The notes under the pieces are model-generated. The model made no database searches and had not been told where the DNA came from. It saw nothing but the letters and a program-made list of their open reading frames with translations. A stretch of 64,000 nucleotides of DNA from Polynucleobacter sp. SHI8. Its GTDB lineage: Bacteria > Pseudomonadota > Gammaproteobacteria > Burkholderiales > Burkholderiaceae. The position numbers and the translations under genes were made by a program. Location of the stretch: the NCBI RefSeq assembly GCF_027944005.1, contig NZ_AP027204.1, positions 1,178,001 through 1,242,000 of the forward strand. The letters are read 5' to 3'. Below, one piece after another: positions 54,232 to 62,533 of the stretch (positions are counted from its first letter, which is position 1; every line of letters begins with the position of its first letter).

Positions 54232-55191
54232 ATGAAAATTTTCTCTTGTATTATTGCAACTTTTTTAAGCTTGCCAACCCTCTTACTTGCCCAAGCCTAC
54301 CCCAATAAGCCAGTTAAGATTATTGTCCCCTTTGCTGCAGGTGGTCCAGCAGACAACTATGCCCGTTTCATGGCCCAAAGATTACAAGAAGACTTGAAAC
54401 AATCATTTATTGTTGAGGATAAACCTGGGGCTGGCTCAATTATTGGTACAGATTTTGCTGCTAAATCTCCTGCAGATGGTTATACCTTATTGATGATGTC
54501 TAACACTCAGACCGTTAATGAATCATTAGTTCCAAATAAGCCATTTCAATTAATGAAGGACTTTGTAGCTGTTGCTCCAGTCAATTACTCTGACTTGATT
54601 TTAGTAGTCAATCCTAAAATGCCAGTTAAAAACTTATCTGAATTACTTGCTCTAGTTAAAGCATCACCAGGTAAATATAACTACGCTTCTTCTGGTAATG
54701 GAACTCCGTATCATATGGCTGGTGAATTATTTAAATCTATGGCGGGACTTGATATTACTCATATTCCCTACAAAGGTAGTTCAGGCGCTAGAACTGATGT
54801 GATTGGCGGTCAAGTGGATATGATGTTTGATGCTGTAACAACCATGAATGAGTTTGTTAAAGAAAATAAGGTTCATGCCCTAGCAACTACAGGAAGTCGA
54901 CGCTCAGCAATCACACCCAATATTCCAACTGTAAATGAATCAGGAGTACCGAAATATGAAGCCACAATCTGGCTGGGATTTATGGCGCCAAAGGGTACTC
55001 CAGCGGAAGTTATAACCATACTAAATAATTCCATTAGAAAAATTATTGCACAACAAGATGTAAAAGATACTTGGGCTAAACAAGGTGCCCTTCCTCTTGT
55101 TATGACTCCAACGGAATTTACAAAATATTTAGAAGCAGATATTGCAAAATGGTCAGCGATTGTAAAGTCTGCAGGTATCAAACCTGATTAA
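54232..55191 (+). CDS. Tripartite tricarboxylate transporter receptor (Bug family)
   Basis: The 319 aa protein has a signal peptide (to about residue 20, ending LLAQA) and the Bug/TctC fold: YPNKPVKIIVPFAAGGPAD, GFAAKSPADGYTLLM-like segment and IPTVNESGVP. Bug receptors are expanded in Burkholderiales, capture carboxylates and deliver them to TctAB-type transporters. No TctA or TctB gene is nearby, so its membrane partner must be elsewhere. A strong AAGGAGA ribosome site precedes the ATG. Confidence 0.93.
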   Translation: MKIFSCIIATFLSLPTLLLAQAYPNKPVKIIVPFAAGGPADNYARFMAQRLQEDLKQSFIVEDKPGAGSIIGTDFAAKSPADGYTLLMMSNTQTVNESLVPNKPFQLMKDFVAVAPVNYSDLILVVNPKMPVKNLSELLALVKASPGKYNYASSGNGTPYHMAGELFKSMAGLDITHIPYKGSSGARTDVIGGQVDMMFDAVTTMNEFVKENKVHALATTGSRRSAITPNIPTVNESGVPKYEATIWLGFMAPKGTPAEVITILNNSIRKIIAQQDVKDTWAKQGALPLVMTPTEFTKYLEADIAKWSAIVKSAGIKPD

Positions 55192-55212
55192 TGTTTAACT
55201 TGGAATGAAATA

Positions 55213-55917
55213 ATGACTGAAATTAGAGTGTTAAGTGGTGGTGCGGCAGCTGGAGTTGTAAAGGGTATTCAGGAAGATTTTGAAAATACCAATCAATGTA
55301 AAATCAACGGCACTTTTAGCGCTGTGGGTGCGATGCGTGATTTGGTTTTGCAAGGTGAGGCGTGTGATCTTGTGATCCTATCAAAATCTTTAGTTGATGA
55401 ACTTGTGAATTCTGGTCATGTAGATCCCAACTCAGTTAGGTCATTAGGTATAGTACCTACAGGTATAGCCATTCCAAGTAAAAGAACTTCGCCATCACCT
55501 AAGATTTCAACAGTTGATGAACTAAAAGAAGCTTTTCGATCTGCACCTGCCCTATATTTTCCGGATATGGAAAAATCAACTGCAGGTATCCACTTTATGA
55601 AGGTGATGAAAACTCTTGGCTTAGATCAAGAATTAGCAACTCGTTTTAAAACCTTTCCAAATGGTGCTACAGCGATGGCGCAAATGGCATTAGATCCAGA
55701 TACAAATGTGATTGGCGGCACACAGACTACGGAAATCAATATCTGCTCAGGTGTCGATTTAATTGGTTTATTACCACAAGAACTTGAGTTGAATACCGAC
55801 TACACCCTTGGTATATGTAAGAATTCTAAAAATTCTGTTTTAGCAAAAAATCTTGCCGATGTTTTAGTCGGGCAGGATTCACTAGTAATTAGAAAAAGAA
55901 TTGGTTATTTAATCTAA
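55213..55917 (+). CDS. ModA-like substrate-binding protein without signal peptide
   Basis: The 234 aa protein has the bacterial extracellular solute-binding fold (SBP_bac_11, as in ModA): IRVLSGGAAAGVVKGI, INGTFSAVGAMRDLV with GEACDLVILS, and a final hinge segment. It starts directly with the mature fold and has no signal peptide, so it appears cytoplasmic; I see no upstream in-frame signal sequence. It lies between the Bug receptor and a flavoprotein at 21 and 10 bases. Ligand unknown, and a regulatory or ligand-sequestering role is possible. Confidence 0.8.
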   Translation: MTEIRVLSGGAAAGVVKGIQEDFENTNQCKINGTFSAVGAMRDLVLQGEACDLVILSKSLVDELVNSGHVDPNSVRSLGIVPTGIAIPSKRTSPSPKISTVDELKEAFRSAPALYFPDMEKSTAGIHFMKVMKTLGLDQELATRFKTFPNGATAMAQMALDPDTNVIGGTQTTEINICSGVDLIGLLPQELELNTDYTLGICKNSKNSVLAKNLADVLVGQDSLVIRKRIGYLI

Positions 55918-55927
55918 AGAAACCAAT

Positions 55928-56920
55928 ATGAATCCGATCAATAAAAATGTTGCTATTATTGGAGCAGGTTTAGCGGGTCTTAATTGCTCTACTCAATTAC
56001 AAGAGGATGGCTTTAGGGTCCAGGTGTTTGAAAAAAGTCGTGGCCCTAGCGGACGGATGAGCACTCGTAGTCGTGAGGACTGGGCAGCAGACCACGGCGC
56101 ACAATACTTCACTGCAAGAGACTCCCTCTTTATTGAGGAACTACAAACTTGGATTAGCGCTGGTGTTGCAGGCGCTTGGTATCCTAATTTAAAAGTATTT
56201 GAGTCCAATGAGTGGCGAGATGGATCGGTTTTAGAGAATCGTTATGTAGGTATTCCGGCGATGAATTCACCTGGTAAATATTTAGCTAAGAATCTAACAA
56301 TAGAATTTAATCAAACAATTGATCAAATTTCTCGTCAAAATGGTAAGTGGTCTCTCCATAGTATCGAATCAGGGAATATTGAAGATCAATTTGATTGGTT
56401 GGTAATCGCCCTTCCTGCTACACAAGCTTTTATTCTTACTAAATTCGTAGATGAATCAATTGAAGAGTCTTGTAAAGACTTCAATATGTTGGGGTGTTGG
56501 ACTGTGATGGCACAATTTGCAGAGCAGCCTAAAGTGTCCTTTGATGCCGCCTTTGTTAATAACGAAATCATTAGTTGGATCTCGAGAAATAATTCAAAAC
56601 CAGGACGAACAGGTCAAGAGTCATGGACGTTTCAAGCGAATCCGCAATGGAGTCAAGAGTGGATGGAATTAAATAAAGAAGAAGCATGTAAGCGTATTTT
56701 GGAGTGTGCTGAAAAGCTAGGCTTTCATTTTCAGAGCGCTGAAATTTCTACTCACCGCTGGCGTTATGCTAGCGGAGCAATAAGTCCTAGCCCTGAATAT
56801 AGTTTCTTTGAAAACATGAAACTAGGACTTTGCGGCGATTGGCTTCACGGAGGCAGAGTTGAAGGCGCATGGTTAAGTGGCTTGAAATTATCAAATGAAA
56901 TAAAAATGCGAGCAGTATAA
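55928..56920 (+). CDS. Renalase-like FAD-dependent oxidoreductase
   Basis: The 330 aa protein has the ADP-binding motif VAIIGAGLAGLNCSTQL near the N-terminus, the SGRMSTRSR flavin loop (in GPSGRMST), ADHGAQYFTAR, and a late LCGDWLHGGRVEGAWLSG that contacts FAD. These fit the renalase/amine oxidase-like family, whose bacterial members oxidise off-pathway dihydronicotinamide isomers. It begins ten bases after the ModA-like gene. Precise substrate not shown. Confidence 0.85.
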   Translation: MNPINKNVAIIGAGLAGLNCSTQLQEDGFRVQVFEKSRGPSGRMSTRSREDWAADHGAQYFTARDSLFIEELQTWISAGVAGAWYPNLKVFESNEWRDGSVLENRYVGIPAMNSPGKYLAKNLTIEFNQTIDQISRQNGKWSLHSIESGNIEDQFDWLVIALPATQAFILTKFVDESIEESCKDFNMLGCWTVMAQFAEQPKVSFDAAFVNNEIISWISRNNSKPGRTGQESWTFQANPQWSQEWMELNKEEACKRILECAEKLGFHFQSAEISTHRWRYASGAISPSPEYSFFENMKLGLCGDWLHGGRVEGAWLSGLKLSNEIKMRAV

Positions 56921-56930
56921 GTAACAATTA

Positions 56931-56960
56931 CATACTTTGAAACTCAAATAACAAAGTATG
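56931..56960. terminator. Inverted repeat between convergent genes
   Basis: CATACTTTG (56931-56939) and CAAAGTATG (56952-56960) form a perfect nine-base stem with a 12-base loop, between the renalase-like gene and the convergent radical SAM gene. There is no U tract on either side, so it may be a weak bidirectional terminator or mRNA end stabiliser. Confidence 0.4.
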
Positions 56961-57002
56961 GCTTTACATATCTCCAAAAAGATTCACTTGAGGATCACCG
57001 AG

Positions 57003-58904
57003 TCAGTTTTGTTGTAAAGCATTCCCAATATACAATCTAGAGACAGTTGTTTTAGGGATCTTTTTGCCATAACTTTCAAACCATGATCTAACATCCTCTT
57101 CGAGCCCAACACCATGCATAAAGTTATAAATCGCTTTTTTAAGGCCCTGCCCTAAACTATCGTGGTCAACACAAGCGGGGTCAATAAAGCTGATGTCATT
57201 TTTAGCAAATGTAATTTCAGGAAGAGGAACAAGCTGTACACCATACTCTTCTGGATTTTTACCCACTGGAGAATGAACAGTACAAATAAAGCGATGAAAA
57301 AATCCACTCTGAATACAACCATGCTCAAATAATTGTCTGACATACTCCAATGAATCGACTGTTTCTTGGACTGTTTGAGTTGGAAATCCATACATTAAAT
57401 AGGCATGTACTAATATACCTACATCGGAAAAGCTTTTTGTTACTTTAGCTACCTGTGCGACGGAAACACCTTTTTTCATCAAATCAAGTAATCTATTTGA
57501 AGCAACCTCAAGTCCTCCAGACATAGCAATACAGCCGCTCCTAGCTAATAGATCAGCTAATTCAGGAGTGAATGTTTTTTCAAAACGAATATTCCCCCAC
57601 CAAGAAATGACTACTCTGCGACGAATTAATTCTTCCGCGAGGGCCTTTAAGATTTTTGGTGGAGCTGCTTCATCAACAAAATGAAAGCCGGTCTGACCGG
57701 TTTCTGCAATGATTTGTTCAATCCGGTCAACGAGTAAACTTGCAGAAGCGGTTTCATAACGAGAAATGTAATCTAATGAGACATCACAAAAGCTACATTT
57801 TTTCCAGTAACATCCATGTGCAACCGTTAACTTATTCCAACGTCCATCACTCCATAAGCGATGCATTGGATTAAGCATATCTAATAGAGATAAATAGGAG
57901 TCGAGTGGTAATCCATCCCATGTAGCGGTGCCAACTTCCTCGAATGGTATATCAGGCTCTTGCCAATTCATGAACTCAACTCGATTACTTTCACCTTTCA
58001 TAAAGGTTCGTACTAATCGACTCTTAGATCGTTTGCCGTTTAAGTGATCCAACAAAGCGAGTAAAGGTCTTTCACCAGAATCTAAAGTAATAAAGTCAAC
58101 ATAATCAAAAATTCGAGGATCTTTTATTTCACGCAACTCTGTGTTGACATATCCGCCACCTAGAGCAACTTGTATATTCGGATCTGTATTTTTAATCGTT
58201 TGAGCGATCCGAAGCGCCGCGTACATGGCACCTGGAAATGGTACTGACAATAGTACCAAAGTTGGCTGATGGCGACGAAGCGTAGCGATTGTTAAATCTC
58301 TGAGATGAAGATCCATTAAATTTGGTTCCGCATGTAAAGCTTCGTTTAAGGGCGTAAATGTTGGTTGACTACCAGCCAGAGACTCTGCATAACGTACAAA
58401 CTCAAAACGACTATCAATTGCATCGCGTAATACGTCTGAAAGATCATTAAGATACAAGGTGGCTAAATGTCGAGCTCTGTCGGTGGAGCCTAAAGAACCA
58501 AAAGCCCATGCTAAAGTATCTCCGAACTCCCCATCATCAAAAGCATCTAGGGAGTTAAATCTCGGTCCTTCAGGTAGAAAGTCACGGGTATTAATACGGT
58601 GACTTAATGTGCTATCTTTACCCTGTAAAAAAGCAATCACAGATGATATTGTTGAATGATAATCATCAAAATACTCGAGGAAAAAACTTACACTAGCACT
58701 CCGAATTTTTTCCGGTTGAGCTAATGCACGTGAATGTATCTCAATTAAGCCTTTAGGATTGAAAAAACTTAGAACTAAAGCTAAGGCTAAGTCTTCTTGT
58801 ACAGCCTCAAATCCGCGAGATCTTAAAAATCCTGTTAAATACGCCGTAGATGGATACGGAGTATTTAACTGCGTCATGGGTGGAATGAGACTTAAGATTT
58901 TCAT
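57003..58904 (-). CDS. B12-binding radical SAM protein, CX4CX2C cluster motif
   Basis: The 633 aa protein joins an N-terminal B12-binding-like domain (with VPFPGAMYAALRIAQ and VALGGGYVNTE) to a radical SAM domain. The cluster motif is Cys365, Cys370, Cys373 (GCYWKKCSFC), spaced CX4CX2C instead of CX3CX2C. A cobalamin-dependent methyltransferase or related reaction is the usual role of this class, but the substrate is unknown. No base-off DxHxxG motif was seen. It is the last gene before the AT-rich island boundary; its ATG lies at 58904. Confidence 0.85.
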   Translation of the reverse strand: MKILSLIPPMTQLNTPYPSTAYLTGFLRSRGFEAVQEDLALALVLSFFNPKGLIEIHSRALAQPEKIRSASVSFFLEYFDDYHSTISSVIAFLQGKDSTLSHRINTRDFLPEGPRFNSLDAFDDGEFGDTLAWAFGSLGSTDRARHLATLYLNDLSDVLRDAIDSRFEFVRYAESLAGSQPTFTPLNEALHAEPNLMDLHLRDLTIATLRRHQPTLVLLSVPFPGAMYAALRIAQTIKNTDPNIQVALGGGYVNTELREIKDPRIFDYVDFITLDSGERPLLALLDHLNGKRSKSRLVRTFMKGESNRVEFMNWQEPDIPFEEVGTATWDGLPLDSYLSLLDMLNPMHRLWSDGRWNKLTVAHGCYWKKCSFCDVSLDYISRYETASASLLVDRIEQIIAETGQTGFHFVDEAAPPKILKALAEELIRRRVVISWWGNIRFEKTFTPELADLLARSGCIAMSGGLEVASNRLLDLMKKGVSVAQVAKVTKSFSDVGILVHAYLMYGFPTQTVQETVDSLEYVRQLFEHGCIQSGFFHRFICTVHSPVGKNPEEYGVQLVPLPEITFAKNDISFIDPACVDHDSLGQGLKKAIYNFMHGVGLEEDVRSWFESYGKKIPKTTVSRLYIGNALQQN

Positions 58905-58945
58905 ACGTGATGGATCAAGTCTAAAAAAATTATTCAGTGTAAATG

Positions 58946-58975
58946 AAAAAAAAATAACTTATTGAACAAGTTATT
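58946..58975 (-). terminator. Intrinsic terminator of the restriction-modification operon
   Basis: Read on the minus strand, AATAACTT and AAGTTATT (58975-58968 and 58960-58953) pair perfectly around a seven-base loop, and the second arm runs into nine Us (58954-58946). It lies about 245 bases past the restriction gene stop and just before the radical SAM gene, insulating the two. Confidence 0.75.
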
Positions 58976-59027
58976 TGATGTTTTTGAGTGAAAGCAATTT
59001 TAAAAATAAATATTTTTCAATAAGTTA
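58955..59027. repeat. 12-base inverted repeat, 49-base spacing
   Basis: TAACTTATTGAA at 58955-58966 recurs exactly inverted as TTCAATAAGTTA at 59016-59027. The left copy overlaps the terminator hairpin. It could be part of a recombinase core or arm site. Confidence 0.6.
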
Positions 59028-59199
59028 CTTAATACTTAAATATTATTCCCACTCCATAAATAGCCTGTTAGAAAAGTCAATAAAATCAACAACTTGTAAT
59101 TCAAAATTGTGAGTTGTGTAACTTTTGCGTAACATTTTGACTACTTAAGGATTCTTATTTAATTTTTGAGCATTAGTATACATAGGAAAAAATATAGAA

Positions 59200-59216
59200 G
59201 TTACACAATGTGTAAC
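59200..59216. repeat. 17-base palindrome with nearby half-sites
   Basis: GTTACACA and TGTGTAAC flank a single central A, four bases past the restriction gene stop. GTGTAAC occurs again at 59116-59122 and GCGTAAC at 59127-59133. The symmetry is typical of a dimer-binding site. Confidence 0.6.
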
Positions 59217-59220
59217 AAAT

Positions 59221-60216
59221 CTATATCTTATCTACAAGCATTGATTGCCAATCTTCAGCACTATTTTTCAATCCTGCTAAACCATATATATGTCTATTAG
59301 ATTGTGTAAAGCTACCAATACCAGCAAACTTTACAGTACGAGCACCTTTATCTCTTTTAACTATATCTAAATAGTCTTCCTCATATTTTCCTGACCAATT
59401 AGTGATAGTAAAATTAGTTCTACCCATCAATCCTTCATATGTATAATCATCTTTGTTCATATCACTACTAACTAGACCAGCAATATAACCATATATCTTT
59501 CTAAAAGAAGGAACTTTATTGTATATTTCATCTGCTTCCAATTGATTTATACAATTATTATCAACACCTTTTTTTAATACTTTGTCTTTGAATACAGACA
59601 AATGCTTGAAGAAACTAAAAAGATGGTTAACATCTACACCAATTAAAGCTAATACATATAAGTCTGAATGACTAAATTGATCACCTGGTATATCAAGCCA
59701 AACACCATTAGATTTTGTAGTTTTTATAGATACATTTATTAGAGGATTTCTATAATTTAGATCATTTGATTTTTTTACTTGTTTTATATCTAAATCTAAA
59801 TATTCTTCTAATCTTCCAGGTTCATGACCTAGCTCAATATCAATATTAAATCTATTTGATAGAAGTTGTTTAAGACCTAATTCACCAAGATATCCTCTAA
59901 TAGTATCAGACCATTTTTGACCCATATCTCTTTGTCTACTTGTACCAAAATCAGTACCAGCAATTAAGAATTGAATTTTTAATGATTGTATACTTGCTTC
60001 AGTATATTCATCTTCATCTAATAAAAACACATTTGGCTTAAACTTATTAAAATACCAATCACTCAAAGAATCATATGTAGTATCCTTGAATACTCTTACT
60101 TCATAAGCCTTAGAAATGAACTGTGTAGCGACTGTTGAGTCCATATCTTCATAGTCTTTTAACATTTGATTGACTACAAATCCGTGGATATTACTCTCAT
60201 CTTGTGCTTGAGTCAT
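59221..60216 (-). CDS. Candidate type II restriction endonuclease
   Basis: The 331 aa protein lies ten bases behind a C5-cytosine methyltransferase on the same strand, the classic place for the matching endonuclease. A PD-(D/E)XK-type core can be read around Glu112 (GELG), Asp143 (DLDIKQ) and Lys165 (VSIKTTKSNG), with WLDIPGDQFSHSDLYVLAL after it, as in many restriction enzymes; the position before the lysine is Ser-Ile rather than the usual Asp/Glu. No helicase or specificity domains are present. I do not recognise the subfamily, and the recognition sequence is unknown. Codon use is AT-rich, pointing to transfer. Confidence 0.7.
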   Translation of the reverse strand: MTQAQDESNIHGFVVNQMLKDYEDMDSTVATQFISKAYEVRVFKDTTYDSLSDWYFNKFKPNVFLLDEDEYTEASIQSLKIQFLIAGTDFGTSRQRDMGQKWSDTIRGYLGELGLKQLLSNRFNIDIELGHEPGRLEEYLDLDIKQVKKSNDLNYRNPLINVSIKTTKSNGVWLDIPGDQFSHSDLYVLALIGVDVNHLFSFFKHLSVFKDKVLKKGVDNNCINQLEADEIYNKVPSFRKIYGYIAGLVSSDMNKDDYTYEGLMGRTNFTITNWSGKYEEDYLDIVKRDKGARTVKFAGIGSFTQSNRHIYGLAGLKNSAEDWQSMLVDKI

Positions 60217-60226
60217 AGATTCCTTA

Positions 60227-61330
60227 CTAAATTAAATCGGATTGATCGACACTAGAATCTAAAATACTCGCATCAATTGAATCGTATTCAATTTTCGCAA
60301 AAGATTTAAGTACTGACTCAAAAATTATTTGAATACCTTTTGGAGGTACCGCCATACCTATTTGTCTTCTAACACTATCATTCTTACCTATGAAAAGAAA
60401 GTCATCGGGAAAAGTTTGTATTCTTGCTCTTTCTCTATTAGTAAGTGCTCTATGCTCTTTGTAATGATATCCATGTGTACCGCCACCTCCACTACCAGTA
60501 ATTGTATATGACGGCTTATTTGGATCTAGTCGTTTATATATTTGACTTAGCTTAGCTCCCTTTACATTTAATCTTAAATGTTCTGGTAAATCAGTTTGCC
60601 AAATATTATTACCGGCCTTAATGTATTTTAATCGCTCAACCACTGTAGCACTTTGACCCATTTTTTCATTATTGTGAGCATCTAATGGTATTGGTGGACT
60701 CTCTAAAGCCTCTCTAGTTGTTATATATTTTTCTGAAGTAGTTGGAGAAGGTACTCTGTACTTGATACCTAACTTTTTATCAATACCAACAATAATTATT
60801 CTGTGCCTAGTTTGAGGTACACCGTACTCTTCAAATTTATATTTGTGAATAGTCAAGTCATAACCATTGTCACCAGCTCTCTCTAAGTCATGAACTATTT
60901 TCTTTAATGCTTTGCCTTCATTAGCACTTGTTAAACCACCAACATTTTCAGCGATAAAGAACTTAGGATTATATTTGTTTAGTACTTTTATACCGAACTT
61001 ATATAAACCACCAAAATCACCATCAAAACCTTTGCTCTCACCAACTATACTAAAATCATTACATGGAAATCCATAAGCAAACGCATCAATATCACCAAGA
61101 GAATCTATTTTTAATTTTTTAACATCTTCACATACTACTTTAACTCCCGGAAAGTTAACTTCATATGTCTTACAAGTGTCTTCATGATAATCAGATGCCC
61201 AAGTATGTTCTATTGAGTATCTAGTACTTCCTTTTAATACTACAGCACCTGATGCCCCAACAGCAATTCCACCTGGTCCACAGAACAATTCACCAAGTCT
61301 AAATTTTATATTTTTGATTCTAGTAGCCAC
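60227..61330 (-). CDS. DNA (cytosine-5-)-methyltransferase
   Basis: The 367 aa enzyme adds a methyl group to cytosine C5 and would protect DNA from the companion nuclease. Motif I is ELFCGPGG (SAM binding), motif IV holds the catalytic Cys90 in GFPCNDFS, motif VI is AENV (Glu128), motif VIII is QTRHRIIIVG, and the final motifs IX-X are RERARIQTFPDDF and GMAVPP. The start is a GTG at 61330 with GAG eight bases upstream, 13 bases after the small leader gene. All catalytic motifs are intact. AT-rich composition. Confidence 0.94.
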   Translation of the reverse strand: MATRIKNIKFRLGELFCGPGGIAVGASGAVVLKGSTRYSIEHTWASDYHEDTCKTYEVNFPGVKVVCEDVKKLKIDSLGDIDAFAYGFPCNDFSIVGESKGFDGDFGGLYKFGIKVLNKYNPKFFIAENVGGLTSANEGKALKKIVHDLERAGDNGYDLTIHKYKFEEYGVPQTRHRIIIVGIDKKLGIKYRVPSPTTSEKYITTREALESPPIPLDAHNNEKMGQSATVVERLKYIKAGNNIWQTDLPEHLRLNVKGAKLSQIYKRLDPNKPSYTITGSGGGGTHGYHYKEHRALTNRERARIQTFPDDFLFIGKNDSVRRQIGMAVPPKGIQIIFESVLKSFAKIEYDSIDASILDSSVDQSDLI

Positions 61331-61343
61331 AATTATTTCTCAA

Positions 61344-61733
61344 TTATTTGGATTTAGTAGCTGTTTTACCGATTTTCTTTCGAGCTTCAAGCAACTTGGC
61401 TGTATTGGCTTCACGCTTTTTGTCTACTGCTTTGATATAGCTTGCGAAATCTCCAGCCTCATAGCTTTTCTTGAACGCTTCAAGCATAGCTTTCTCAGTA
61501 CCTTTTTTCCACGGTATCGCTTTACCATCAAACAAGCCAAAGATACCAATGCTAGGCACAAAGCGTCCATCTCTAAACCAGCTACGAATTGGCTCGTCTT
61601 TGTTGTTCAAGACTTCTTCGCCATTGAGCAACTTCTCTTGCTGTTCAATGCCGTGTTCCAACATCTCTTCAGTTGTCAGCTTCTTGTCTGCTTTGATGTC
61701 ATCTGGCTTGCCGTAAGTGTCAAAGAATCCCAT
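61344..61733 (-). CDS. Hypothetical Lys-rich protein, first gene of the restriction operon
   Basis: I do not recognise this 129 aa protein. It is hydrophilic, with a central aromatic stretch (RSWFRDGRFVPSIGIFGLF) and a strongly basic C-terminus (ARKKIGKTATKSK). There is no helix-turn-helix, so it is not an evident C-type controller. A strong ribosome site, AGGAG, lies about seven bases before the ATG, and a consensus-like promoter is just upstream, so this is a real first gene of the operon with the methyltransferase 13 bases on. Its base composition is less AT-rich than its neighbours. Could be a phage-type DNA-binding protein, but that is a guess. Confidence 0.7.
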   Translation of the reverse strand: MGFFDTYGKPDDIKADKKLTTEEMLEHGIEQQEKLLNGEEVLNNKDEPIRSWFRDGRFVPSIGIFGLFDGKAIPWKKGTEKAMLEAFKKSYEAGDFASYIKAVDKKREANTAKLLEARKKIGKTATKSK

Positions 61734-61770
61734 GTGTACTCTCCTAAGTAGTAGCGTTGTAAAAAACCTT

Positions 61771-61799
61771 ACTCTAGTTTAACGCTTGCCTAGTGTCAA
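61771..61799 (-). promoter_or_regulatory. Promoter of the restriction-modification operon
   Basis: On the minus strand a perfect TTGACA (61799-61794) and TAGAGT (61776-61771) are separated by 17 bases, and the -10 box ends 37 bases before the leader gene ATG. Confidence 0.7.
61783..61797. repeat. Shared intergenic motif, copy 1 (CGCTTGCCTAGTGTC)
   Basis: This 15-base sequence overlaps the -35 region of the restriction operon promoter. A near copy, CGCTTCCTAGTGTC, lies at 63781-63794 upstream of the integrase gene in the same orientation. Confidence 0.45.
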
Positions 61800-61866
61800 T
61801 ACCTACTTGTTCTAGTAACAAAGATAAGCTAGGATTTGTTGAAGAGACTACAAGCTAAGGACATTT

Positions 61867-62532
61867 ATGAATGACAAACAGCGTAAGTTCTGGGCACCAT
61901 ATATAACAGCAATAGGATTTGAGAACTTTTATACCAATGGGATGTTCATACAGTCCAAGCACTATTGCGGCATGGACATTAGCCTAGCAGAAGGTGCTGA
62001 ACAGTTTGGAGCAAGTCAACTAGAAGCAATGATACGGAAACACACTATGTATCAAGACTTGTTAAAGAAGCCTTCACTTAGCAATGATGACTTAAGTGAA
62101 ATATTCAGTTGGCTTGTGGAAAAAGCCTTTTTCGATGATGAACTTGTATACCTAATCACAAATCATAAACTAGAAGTAACAGATGAAGAGTACTGGGAAT
62201 TAGTTAAGAGTATCTGGAGTAGACAGGAATTTAATACAGATGGTAACCGAAAAAAGAACTGGAAAAAGATATTCAGTCATAGACCTAAGTTACCTAGATT
62301 GACTGAAGAACTACCAGATAGATTTACAGCATATAGAGCAGGTAAAGCAGATGGATTTAGCTGGACACTAGATAAGAAAACAGCAGAATGGTTCCATAAC
62401 AGATTTAAGTCTCAATTTGGTAACATACCATTACTTACTAAACCATTTACTAAAGAAGATGCTGTTTTTTATACAAATGACAGAAATGAGAAAGAAGTAG
62501 TTATCGTACCAAAATCATCTAAAAAGGATTAA
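61867..62532 (+). CDS. Hypothetical protein with ADP-ribosyltransferase-like R-S-ExE pattern
   Basis: I do not recognise this 221 aa protein by name. Its last 75 residues read Arg157 (AYRAG), Ser165-Trp-Thr167 (GFSWTLDK), Trp175-Phe176 and Glu208-x-Glu210 (NEKEVVI), in the order and spacing of the Arg, STS-like and ExE elements of R-S-E-type ADP-ribosyltransferases, as seen in several phage and toxin proteins. The first 150 residues are helical and of no known family. AAGGA stands before the ATG. It starts an operon with the interrupted gene after it, opposite to the restriction genes. The fold is inferred from motifs only. Confidence 0.55.
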   Translation: MNDKQRKFWAPYITAIGFENFYTNGMFIQSKHYCGMDISLAEGAEQFGASQLEAMIRKHTMYQDLLKKPSLSNDDLSEIFSWLVEKAFFDDELVYLITNHKLEVTDEEYWELVKSIWSRQEFNTDGNRKKNWKKIFSHRPKLPRLTEELPDRFTAYRAGKADGFSWTLDKKTAEWFHNRFKSQFGNIPLLTKPFTKEDAVFYTNDRNEKEVVIVPKSSKKD

Positions 62533-62533
62533 C

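Larger units (their letters stand above)
58905..59220. other. AT-rich gap at the island boundary, no gene seen
   Basis: No credible gene lies in these 316 bases between the radical SAM gene and the restriction operon. The stretch holds the terminator at 58946-58975, a 12-base inverted repeat (58955-58966 and 59016-59027), three copies of G(T/C)GTAAC (59116-59122, 59127-59133, 59210-59216) and a palindrome just past the operon stop. It is a candidate integration junction. Confidence 0.6.

Noticed and set aside
54232..56920. Bug receptor, ModA-like and renalase-like genes as one ABC or TTT transport operon
   Set aside because: No permease or ATPase gene lies in the group, so a transport system cannot be supported.
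61314..61751. 145-codon plus-strand frame over the restriction leader gene
   Set aside because: It mirrors the minus-strand gene, which has a strong ribosome site and promoter; the plus frame has neither and reads as Ser/Phe/Cys-rich noise.
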